In this document: piece after piece, positions 1 to 7,463 of the stretch
How positions within the stretch are numbered: position 1 is the stretch's first letter
Layout: every line of letters begins with the position of its first letter
DNA from: Chara braunii
Lineage: Eukaryota; Streptophyta; Charophyceae; Charales; Characeae
DNA length: 29,014 nucleotides
Assembly (NCBI GenBank): GCA_003427395.1
Contig: BFEA01000082.1
Coordinates: 2,258,229-2,287,242 of the forward strand
Direction: 5' to 3'
Notes under the pieces: model-generated
Told to the model about the DNA's origin: nothing
Database searches by the model: none
The model's input: the letters and a program-made list of their open reading frames with translations, nothing else
Program-made: the position numbers and the translations under genes

Positions 1-630
1 TGTGTGTGTGTACACACCGCCGTCGTTCTGCGTGAGCGTGTCGCGTGTGTGAGATTGCTTTCTTGTTTCCCCAGCGCTTTGGGTCGGACATCTTCTCCCT
101 CTGTGGTCACTTGCCGCTTCAGCTGCCGATGCGTTGTCTTAGACCAGAAGGGGCCAATTAGTTGGAGGAAGTGGTCGCTGAGCATCCGCAACACAGGAGT
201 CGCCCAGAGAGAACTCACAACTTCGCTATTGGGATCTGCTCTGGGTCTATCCGATAGGACTTTCCACTCATATCGGCGTCCCCTCGCCACACGCGTCCTT
301 TTTCTTTTTGCTTTTCATTTTCTTTCTCATTCTCACTATTTTTTTTATTTTTTCTTTTTTTTCTTTTTTTAATTTCCCTCACTCCTAACAGCTACGCCCT
401 GGATAGCCTAGACACACGTCACCACGGCACGTCATCGTCCTCTCACGTCTGTGTGTTGCCACTCTCTCTCCAAGCAGTTGGCTCAGACATCCTCGGAGGT
501 CCACGTGCCTCTTTCTCGATTGTCCGAATTCTGTGGGTCTTCGACTCTGCGATTGTGAATCGTTGTCATCTTCAACACCGACCTTCCAAGCCTCTGGCAA
601 AGAGGTCATTCGCTTTGCGTCTCGAGGCCG
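1..630. other. Upstream region of the first gene, with polypyrimidine tract
   Basis: The window opens in a short TG microsatellite. From about 297 to 371 there is a T-rich polypyrimidine stretch followed by a CTAAC-like sequence and an AG at 390-391. This is the layout of a 3' splice site and could end a 5'-UTR intron. Reading frames here are short and low in complexity and I do not believe they are genes. The region most likely holds promoter and 5'-UTR of the plus-strand gene starting at 631. I see no convincing TATA box. Confidence 0.4.
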
Positions 631-2083
631 ATGGCGATGCTCACCGTGATAATGGTAACGATGATGACGATGATGATTATAAGTATGCCAATGCGGGTGC
701 TAGCGGCAGTAGGAGCATCTGGGAGCTCGACAGCGCAGACAGGAGGGGAGCCCGTTACGGGAATGGAGACGGGATATCATGACATTGGCGACAGGCGGGG
801 AGAGAGAATGCTTGAGGCAGGCCCGTCGGAGGGAGGCCCATCGCCTGCTTTCGACATCACAAGCACGACTCTTCTTCAAGATTTCCGCGTGGTTTTGACC
901 CCTACTGACTCTGCATGTTCGCCATCCGGTACAAAGTCGTGTCTTTCATGGGTCAGGAGCGTGGTATTCACCTCCCAGAGGGCTGTGTTCTTCTATTTGC
1001 GCGAAGATAGATCGCTGAACACTTCTGCAAGTGCTCGCAGAGATTCGGTGAAGTCTGTGCGCAAGGGTGATTTGCGAGGTATTGCCAGCTCTGGGGACGC
1101 ACAAGGCAACTCCTCCCTGCTGACTCTATCGTGGACGTCTGAACATCGGAACGGCACTGCGGCGAGTGCTGCTGCTTGGAACCTGGGGACAGTGGGGAGC
1201 GAAGACGGACTTGCTTACTCCACGGGGTTCGATCTGTCGCGGAACGAGCGAAATCTCGTGATGCCTACTCGTTGGGGTCTGGCCTTCATCAACAACACGG
1301 ACGGTTCCAGACCTACCTATCCCTATCTGATCCCCGACTTCCGGTGTAGATTCGCTGCATTCAATCCTAACCGCACGATTCTGTACGTGGCCAGAAATAG
1401 ATGCCTTGAGTTCTCCGTCATGGATGGCGAGTCGCCTGAAAGCTTTGTCAACGATTTCAGAACAAGAGCATGCCGTGATGACAGCTATCTCTCCTTCGGT
1501 CATCGAAGCTTTCTCCAAGATGGGAGCTACCTATACGCTAGGGATGACACGTACCATAAGATTATAGGTTTTAACCTGATTAATGGATCCGTGGACTGGG
1601 TAACTGGGACATACGAGGCTGGGCAGCATAACTCGCTCTATGTCGGTGCCAATACCTGGGAGGCGAATCTTGCGCTGACCCAAGACGGCTGTAACCTATT
1701 CTTCGCCGCGGATTGGGACACAAATATCCGGCGGGTGACTTTCGATAAACCCGGAGACAAAGTGCATATGATGGAGACGGTGGCAAGATGCGTCCTCCCA
1801 GGAGGATGCGTTATCGGGACCGTTGCTTTAGATCACGATGACAGCCATTTGTACGTCTCGATCCAGACGGGGCAGCTGTTCGAATTTCCAATCAACAAGC
1901 AAGCTCTTGGGCAATGCAGCGGTGCATTTCCGACACCAGCAGCAGTGCTGACAGCCAGTACCTCAGCCTATGATTCATCGTCACCGCCATCGCCGTCAGA
2001 ACCGTCGACAGAATCATCATCATCGCCATCGCCAGCGCTATCAACGGAATCCGCTCCATCGCCATCGTCGTCAGAACCTTCGA

Positions 2084-2124
<41 letters not shown>

Positions 2125-2517
2125 GCATCCGCATCATCATCATGGCCAGAGCAATCAACTGATGCCTCTCCAGCAACGGGATCATCCTCTTCGCCGGGAC
2201 ACAATGGCAGTGATACACGTGTCAGCAGTAGCTTGGCTGACAGGTCTCCACGGTCTCCGCCGGCAACGGCCCAGACTGCACCTAGGAGAGGTGTCAGCGC
2301 CGGGGTAGCGGTTGGTGTCGTTGTGGCAGTTGGTGTGATCTGCTTAGCTGTAGGTGGCGCTTTCGTTCACCTTATTTATCGATCTAGAAAACCATCTGAT
2401 GGTAGCACTGTACGGTCTTCTGCTCCAGAACGCCCGGTAGCATCGCCTTCTTCTGCTGTCGAACTCCCGGTAGAACTCTCTAAGAACTCTGCTCTTGAGC
2501 TCCCGATAAAGTTGTAG
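631..2517 (+). CDS. Single-pass membrane protein with large ectodomain, Ser/Pro stalk and short tail
   Basis: Open frame of 628 codons. The N-terminus (about residues 1-26) is a Met-rich hydrophobic segment that would serve as a signal peptide; part of it is encoded by an ATG-rich repeat. Residues about 75-440 form a globular region with repeated short beta-strand-like blocks (for example LYVARNRCLEF, LFFAADWDTNIRRVTF, HLYVSIQTGQLFEFP), a pattern like beta-propeller repeats, plus paired cysteines and several N-x-S/T glycosylation sites. Residues about 445-550 are a Ser/Pro-rich stalk with 13 serines from a TCA repeat. Residues about 556-582 are a Gly/Val-rich transmembrane helix followed by a basic IYRSRK stop-transfer. 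The roughly 45-residue tail carries two ELP-containing repeats and no kinase. It resembles a receptor-like ectodomain lacking a kinase; the propeller assignment is inference and the ligand is unknown. The start at 631 is chosen because it begins the signal peptide. Confidence 0.75.
2086..2124 (+). repeat. In-frame (TCA)13 microsatellite coding for polyserine
   Basis: Thirteen uninterrupted TCA triplets lie in frame with the 631-2517 gene and lengthen its Ser-rich stalk. Because the unit is a codon, length changes would alter the stalk without breaking the frame. Confidence 0.95.
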
Positions 2518-2659
2518 CCACCTTTCATTTCTTGTTTTTCCCCCTCTACACGGGTGCGATCTTGGAGTTTCAGCACCCTGCCGCTCCATGGTTTCGATTA
2601 ACCCTCAGAACAGTTTCTTGTCTGCCCGTTTGCTGCCGGGGGGCGTCTTCATCTATTGC

Positions 2660-2759
2660 CGGGCAGGGACAGCTGTAGCTCACTGTTTACCTGGGGCCGA
2701 TACGAGTTCAAACCCTGTGGCTTACCTGCCTTGTTCTTTCTCTTTTTTTTTTTTTTTTT
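2660..2759 (+). repeat. tRNA-like Pol III promoter with T-rich end (SINE-like)
   Basis: An A-box-like block (TAGCTCACTGTT, 2676-2687; three mismatches to the tRNA A box) is followed at normal spacing by a good B box (AGTTCAAACCC, 2705-2715; one mismatch). I cannot fold a clean cloverleaf, so this is not a working tRNA gene. It fits a tRNA-derived SINE head running into the T17 run at 2743-2759. The same T run reads as poly-A for the minus-strand U6 copy next to it, so the element boundaries are ambiguous. Confidence 0.4.
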
Positions 2760-2852
2760 GGACCATTTCTCGATTTATGCGTGTTATCCTTGCGCAGGGG
2801 CCATGCTAATCTTCTCTGTATCATTGCAATTTTAACGGATGTCCCGAAGGAC
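2760..2852 (-). pseudogene. U6: U6 snRNA retrocopy
   Basis: The minus strand matches plant U6 snRNA almost end to end: a shortened 5' hairpin around TTCGG, the ACAGAGA box, AGCATGGCCCCTGCGC of the catalytic/stem region, and the 3' end AAATCGAGAAATGGTCC. Against the plant U6 sequence I recall, two single-base deletions lie on opposite sides of the 5' stem and about four substitutions follow. U6 is the catalytic spliceosomal RNA. Directly after the last C on the minus strand comes A17 instead of the T-run terminator of a Pol III U6 gene, and the ~70 bases upstream lack the plant USE and a TATA at the usual distance. It is therefore most likely a reverse-transcribed, polyadenylated copy rather than an expressed gene. 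Confidence 0.85.
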
Positions 2853-3177
2853 TTCTTTTCTCTTTTCCTTCTCAGCGGATAGCCCTTAACATTTTTGAAT
2901 CATAGCAGGACTTCAACTCGTAGTTCTTTTTCTTTTCTTTTTTTTTTTTAGTCATCTCCCTGCTGAGTCGTTTCCATGACGTTGCCCGCTGTACGTCCGA
3001 TTTACAGGTCTCTAGAGTTGGCGGCGACGGGCGTACTCATTCACAACTTGGGTATTGCGTATATTGCTTCGCAAACGTGTCGGTGCCGTTTCGTGCTCGT
3101 AGCACCGCGGTAGACTGTAGAAACAACCTACACTCCCTATCTTCGCTCAAAGACCACAAGGACACCGTCAGACACGC

Positions 3178-3286
3178 TACCGTCTTCACCCGAATAGAAC
3201 GACCGGTCATTATCGCTGCATTTGGCCCACCTTTCAGTCCAGATGCGGCGATAATGGCAGGGCGTTCTATTCGAGTGAAGACGGTA
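3178..3286. mobile_element. 105-bp TA-flanked miniature inverted-repeat element, copy 1
   Basis: Arms of about 43-45 bp (3178-3222 and 3242-3286) are inverted copies with about five mismatches around a short central spacer. The ends read TA-CCGTCTTC ... GAAGACGG-TA, so the 105-bp body 3180-3284 is flanked by TA on both sides, as expected for a TA target-site duplication of Tc1/mariner (Stowaway-like) MITEs. A second copy of identical length lies at 6150-6254. It has no coding capacity and would depend on a transposase supplied elsewhere. Confidence 0.75.
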
Positions 3287-3377
3287 GTAAGATCCGATTT
3301 GATTTGTAGAAGATGCAGAACACCCGGCCCGGACCATATCTTCACGGGTTGTGCTTTATGGAGGGCGTTTTTTCTTT

Positions 3378-3470
3378 GGATGGATGCCTGAGCGGCTGAA
3401 GGTATCAGTCCTGAAAGGCTGAAAACTGACATATTACAAAAATATAGAGGGTTGAAATCTCTCTCCCATA
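3378..3470 (+). pseudogene. Degenerate tRNA-Ser (UGA)-like sequence, probably of mitochondrial origin
   Basis: The start GGATGGATGCCTGAGCGG resembles the 5' half of land-plant mitochondrial trnS(UGA). A possible anticodon stem-loop surrounds CCTGAAA, a long variable-arm-like hairpin (ATATT...AATAT) follows, and a T-arm-like block GAGGG-TTGAAAT-CTCTC closes it. The T loop has lost the usual TTCGAAT and the acceptor 3' strand no longer pairs with the 5' strand. I read it as a decayed organelle-derived insertion, not a working tRNA gene. The similarity is from memory and the reading register of the anticodon loop is uncertain. Confidence 0.45.
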
Positions 3471-4296
3471 GCAACTACGGTAGTGAGCGAGAATGGCCGG
3501 GTGGCCCGGGTCTTAACACTGAGACTACCATAGCCCGGACGAATTAGAGTGTAATGACATTATGACAGCAAGATTCGATTGCAAAAGTGGAAGTGTGAAT
3601 ATAAGGTTATATACCCTTTCGTAAATTAGCTTTTTCATAATTTACTTTCTACAATGCACTCTGCAACCTCATTCGCTTGCTCTCTGTATAGTCTATATTC
3701 ACGCCGAGGACCGAATGATAATTCCTCCAGGGTCTCATCGGCAGAGAAGGGTGCATGCTAGGTGAAAGGATGGTGGAACTAATTTCAAATTGAATTCATT
3801 TGTCCATAATAGGGATTGAATTATGAAACTTAGCAGCTGATTCCTATCATGCGATGGTTGCATCGAGGACTGATTGCCAGTGATTGGACCATTCTTTGCT
3901 CCTTTTCCGCTTCTTAATTTAATCGAACCCGTTCAAATCTGATTAGACCGTTGAGCGTTGCTCCTGTAATGCGTATGATCATACTCCTTGTGTGCAGAAA
4001 GGAGGGCCTCAAATTCCTATAATATGGGGAAGGGGAGAAATTTGGATTTTTTTTTTTGGTACTTTGAAATTTCAGAAACTGTTCTGTTTACCATCAATTC
4101 CCCAGTGACACGGTGCGTGGTGGATTTTGATGGGCTTAGTTGTACGGTGGCAAACGGGAGGTGACTTTGAGTTTTGCGGAGACCTTAGAGTTATTTCGTT
4201 TCTTAGGTTCGGATTGTTTTTTTATGTCTTGAGAAACTGTGAGAGTCTGAGAGACAGTTGTTTCGGACTGTACCGCCACCTGGTTTTCCCTGTTTT

Positions 4297-4298
<2 letters not shown>
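3471..4298. other. No gene recognised
   Basis: Moderately AT-rich sequence with short A and T runs. I see no convincing reading frame, RNA gene or repeat, apart from GC-rich blocks containing CCGGGTGGCCCGGG just after the tRNA-like sequence. Confidence 0.5.
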
Positions 4299-4340
<42 letters not shown>

Positions 4341-4353
4341 TCCCTTTTTTCCC

Positions 4354-4386
<33 letters not shown>
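4299..4386. repeat. Two long poly-T tracts
   Basis: T41 at 4299-4339 and T32 at 4355-4386, separated by a short pyrimidine spacer. They are either homopolymer expansions or reverse-oriented poly-A tails of retrocopies. The overlapping Phe- or Lys-rich reading frames are trivial. Confidence 0.95.
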
Positions 4387-4387
<1 letters not shown>

Positions 4388-5123
4388 AAAGGTGGAGATT
4401 TGTGTTATGGATCCCTGTTTCCCCTTGTTTTGGAAATTTCTCTCTTTTCTCTGTCGATCAACTAAACTTGATTGCAATAACAGTTCTCTTTCTCAGTTCG
4501 TTGTGCTGTTTGAAATGAAGTCTCGCCAGAGGCCTACCTCAGCTAGTATGGCACACACCTTATGTACCTTATGGTGTCTGCCCCCCCCATTGGGATGAAG
4601 CAAAGACTGCGGATTTTCGTACAAGGGGACTGGAAGGGTGGGGCAGAGATTGGTCCAGATGGCATGGTCTCTGCCGCTACCAGCTGACAATAGGCCGAGA
4701 TCGCCACCTGCTTGTGGGTACAGCCCCCCATGTACATTTGTTGTGGGTGGGAACACAGATGTGGACGCTACAGGGGTCCTGTAATACTATAGTGGTCATA
4801 AAAAGGCACTAGCGTAGCACCCATGGTGGGGGCTAATTTCAGCAGAAGAACTGGCAGCCAAGATCAGTCGTAGTACTCACACAGACTCAAATTGATGTAT
4901 AGAGCACAACACATTCAACATGTACTCCAAGAAGGCTCAAAGTAACTCTAGGTTCATCCGCATCAATGATTGTTTTTTTGTCGTTCCTCTGGGTTACGGC
5001 TATTTTAGCGGATAGTGTGTAAATGTATCGTGTGATCCATTTACAGGTCCGATGATCATGTAGCGGTACCCTTTCGGCCCAACAGTGAGGCCGGACCTGT
5101 TTCAGGCCGCCTGCCTGACCTCA
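4387..5123. other. No gene recognised
   Basis: Mixed-composition sequence with a C8 run near 4580. Short frames exist on both strands but show no family features. It ends in a GC-rich block with ggccgg/ggcctag motifs that runs into the duplicated segment starting at 5124. Confidence 0.5.
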
Positions 5124-5290
5124 GTCATGTACTTGGTTACTCCGGCCTGGACCGAGCCCGGTATATCCCTCGGGCGTAGGCCTAGGCCGGGTTGGTCATT
5201 CATTCATTCAGTTGGTTCATTCCATTCTTGCATGGTTCATTGGTTCATTGAGTGGGACTGGACCTTGTCTCAGCTGCTGCTTCTCATGTG
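5124..5290. repeat. 167-bp direct duplication, left copy (artefact)
   Basis: This segment recurs at 5329-5495 with no difference that I can see by eye, at an offset of 205 bp. The copies are separated only by the 38-bp adapter at 5291-5328. It includes short CATT repeats. Confidence 0.95.
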
Positions 5291-5328
5291 CTGTCTCTTA
5301 TACACATCTAGATGTGTATAAGAGACAG
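5291..5328. other. Mate-pair junction adapter (two Tn5 mosaic ends), artefact
   Basis: The sequence is CTGTCTCTTATACACATCT (5291-5309) immediately followed by its reverse complement AGATGTGTATAAGAGACAG (5310-5328). These are the 19-bp hyperactive Tn5 mosaic end in two copies, the circularisation joint of Nextera mate-pair libraries. Translations across it give the contaminant peptides VSYTHLDVYKRQ, MCIRDR and LLYTSRCV. With the 167-bp duplication on either side this is an untrimmed read joint in the assembly, not biology. Confidence 0.98.
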
Positions 5329-5495
5329 GTCATGTACTTGGTTACTCCGGCCTGGACCGAGCCCGGTATATCCCTCGGGCGTAGGCCTAGGCCGGGTTGG
5401 TCATTCATTCATTCAGTTGGTTCATTCCATTCTTGCATGGTTCATTGGTTCATTGAGTGGGACTGGACCTTGTCTCAGCTGCTGCTTCTCATGTG
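5329..5495. repeat. 167-bp direct duplication, right copy (artefact)
   Basis: Second copy of 5124-5290. One of the two copies together with the adapter should probably be removed; the true sequence then runs from the left copy directly into the CTCTCT-containing sequence at about 5496. Confidence 0.95.
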
Positions 5496-6060
5496 TGTCC
5501 ATCTCCTCTCTCTCTCTCTCTCCATCTCCGCATGTGCCCTCCTGCACATGTGTCACAATCGGTAATTACAACAATTTAATCCCCGTCACCATAAACCAAG
5601 AAGGTCAGGCCGACCCAGGCAAGCTACGTGCTGGATTCATTAGTGTAGAGCGCGATTCTGCGGGTTCTGGAATGGTGTGAAAAAGCAAGAGTCTTGGAAA
5701 GAAAATTCGTAAAGAAAAAAGGGGAAAATTTATAAAACCTCCCCACAGCGAAACCTTCGTATTCATTTCCCCCCAAACTGGGCAAAATGTGTGGCAGACC
5801 CAAAAATGACTTGGCTGGGCCGGTAAAGCCTCTGTGCAAAAATGGCGGGAAAATGTTTTACAGGGTGCAAGTGATGCCAAAAATCATTTTGGGGAAATAA
5901 TTGGTGGAAAGAGCCCATGCCAAAACCTTTTTGTTTTTTGGTACCTGAAAAAACCTAGGCCAGTATTATGCACCCAGGGAAAACCTTTCGGGGCTATTTT
6001 CATCCCACATCAGGCCGGTAGGTTGGTAGGGCCTAGGCAAAACCACCTCAGGTCGGGCCT
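5496..6060. other. No gene; diverged dispersed repeat at 5750-6060
   Basis: A short CT microsatellite near 5508-5523 is followed by AT-rich sequence. From about 5750 the text is rich in GGGCC, CCAAAA and 'aaaacctttt' blocks resembling, in reverse orientation, 22330-22460. I read both as diverged copies of one dispersed repeat, without defined ends. Confidence 0.35.
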
Positions 6061-6068
6061 GAGGTGGG

Positions 6069-6076
6069 GCACACGC

Positions 6077-6129
<53 letters not shown>

Positions 6130-6142
6130 GAGAGAGAGAGAG
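6069..6142. repeat. CA/GA compound microsatellite
   Basis: CA repeats of about 56 bp (with two early CG interruptions) followed by GA repeats. It abuts the left end of the second 105-bp miniature element. Confidence 0.95.
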
Positions 6143-6147
6143 CCTGC

Positions 6148-6256
6148 TACCGTCTTCCCCCGAACACAACGCACCCTCATTCTGACTGTATCTGGCCGGA
6201 AACATACCTTGTATACTTTCCTTTTCAGGGTGCATTATGTTTGGGGGAAGACAGTA
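6148..6256. mobile_element. 105-bp TA-flanked miniature inverted-repeat element, copy 2
   Basis: The body 6150-6254 is 105 bp, the same length as the copy at 3180-3284. Ends are TA-CCGTCTTC ... GAAGACAG-TA. Alignment by eye to copy 1 also holds in the interior (TCATT followed by CTG-AT-TGGCC in the left half, GGG(C/T)G before the right arm), so the two are homologous, not coincidental hairpins. Outer inverted arms are about 30 bp here. It lies just upstream of the MULE reading frame. Confidence 0.75.
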
Positions 6257-6437
6257 CTGCCCAAAGAAAAACACAGGGCTCCAGGAGTTCGTTCAAGTGC
6301 GGAAGCTGGTACATCATGTACCTGTGCGGTCACACGCTTCTGATCCAGTAGTGGCCCTGACATTTGTTGCTCATCAGAACTGCACCTGGCTGTGCATTTG
6401 TCCCGTGAGTCAACCTGCATTTTCTTCATCGCATGTC

Positions 6438-7463
6438 ATGGGTCCCTCGAACCCTCTCCACGGTCCACGTTCCTCTTTTCATGCGATGCGTACTCCCGTG
6501 ACTCCACCTATACCACAAATTCCGCACTTTCCATGGGGTGTGGAGTATTCTCGGTGTGCTGCTTCACCGTTCTCGACAACTCCCAACACCCCCACCATTC
6601 CCTATCATCCAGCCCACATGCTCCCCTTGCACTTCCTAGCATACATGTGTCCTACCATTCCTGGCTCTGCACATGCCTATGGGGGAAACCATGGTGACCC
6701 ACACTACGTGCATGCTTCGGGTCCACATTTTGCAGGCACAACACCGAACACACCTGCCACTTCTCTCTCGATGACACATCATGTTAATCGAACGCACGAG
6801 ATGATGCATGGATTGTCGTCAAGCCAACCGCATCACCCCTGTCCATCCCTATCACTTCGTCCTCATCACACGTATCCTTCCCATTCACTTGACCATCTCA
6901 ATCACGATTCTGTTGTCACTCCACCATCCACACAGTTTGATTCCCGCAGTCCACATGTTTCATGGGCACCTCTGAGAACGTCCACAACTGTTGCCCCGTC
7001 GCGTGGCGAGGCCCTTGCAGATTCTACCCGCCAAACGCACGAGTGTGACACAAGCACTCCCATCCATGTGGACGCCTCACTTCCGTTGGGTGACACAGCA
7101 TCACAAGGATTGAGGACCACTGTCACAACGCCTTTGGATACGCCGCGTGGAATGCGTGAACGTGTAGAAAGTGCAGCAATCGATATCATTGGCGGCCGCA
7201 CGCCATGTGCGCCGGACTTGCCATTGGGAGATATCCAAACGGGCGGTAGCCAGGACTGTGACATTGGACCACCGGGTGACACATGCGACGACGAACACGC
7301 CGAGATAGCCTCACTGCGCATATATATGACCTTCAGGGATGCGACATTCGTTGGAGGGACATCCCAGCGGCCTCCAGAGCTTTCAGACAGCGGACCGTCA
7401 TCCCGGTGGACCCTCGCACACGAGAGGCGTGGTCGAAAACGGAGACACACAAAAAAGCAATAG
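6438..7463 (+). CDS. Pro/His/Thr-rich N-terminal frame joined in phase to the MULE transposase
   Basis: Open frame ending in TAG at 7461-7463. I start it at 6438 (ATG GGT CCC) because the earlier in-frame ATG at 6237 lies inside the miniature element. The product of about 341 residues is low-complexity, rich in Pro, His, Ser and Thr (motifs such as HHPCPSLSLRPHH), and ends in a basic RRGRKRRHTKK stretch that could be a nuclear localisation signal. The frame stays open after the TAG and leads in the same phase into the transposase at 7530. It is therefore probably the N-terminal part of one long MULE protein interrupted by a nonsense codon, or less likely a separate small ORF. I recognise no domain in it. 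Confidence 0.5.
   Translation: MGPSNPLHGPRSSFHAMRTPVTPPIPQIPHFPWGVEYSRCAASPFSTTPNTPTIPYHPAHMLPLHFLAYMCPTIPGSAHAYGGNHGDPHYVHASGPHFAGTTPNTPATSLSMTHHVNRTHEMMHGLSSSQPHHPCPSLSLRPHHTYPSHSLDHLNHDSVVTPPSTQFDSRSPHVSWAPLRTSTTVAPSRGEALADSTRQTHECDTSTPIHVDASLPLGDTASQGLRTTVTTPLDTPRGMRERVESAAIDIIGGRTPCAPDLPLGDIQTGGSQDCDIGPPGDTCDDEHAEIASLRIYMTFRDATFVGGTSQRPPELSDSGPSSRWTLAHERRGRKRRHTKKQ

Noticed and set aside
1892-2308. Frames encoding poly-Asp, poly-Met or poly-His opposite or beside the polyserine stretch
   Set aside because: Shadows of the TCA repeat in the 631-2517 gene.
3037-3474. Minus-strand 145-residue frame
   Set aside because: It crosses the 105-bp inverted-repeat element and the tRNA-like sequence; no protein features.
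5212-5680. Open frames of 117 and 122 residues at 5.2-5.7 kb
   Set aside because: They run through the mate-pair adapter and carry its translations (SYTHLDVYKRQ, MCIRDR); not genes.
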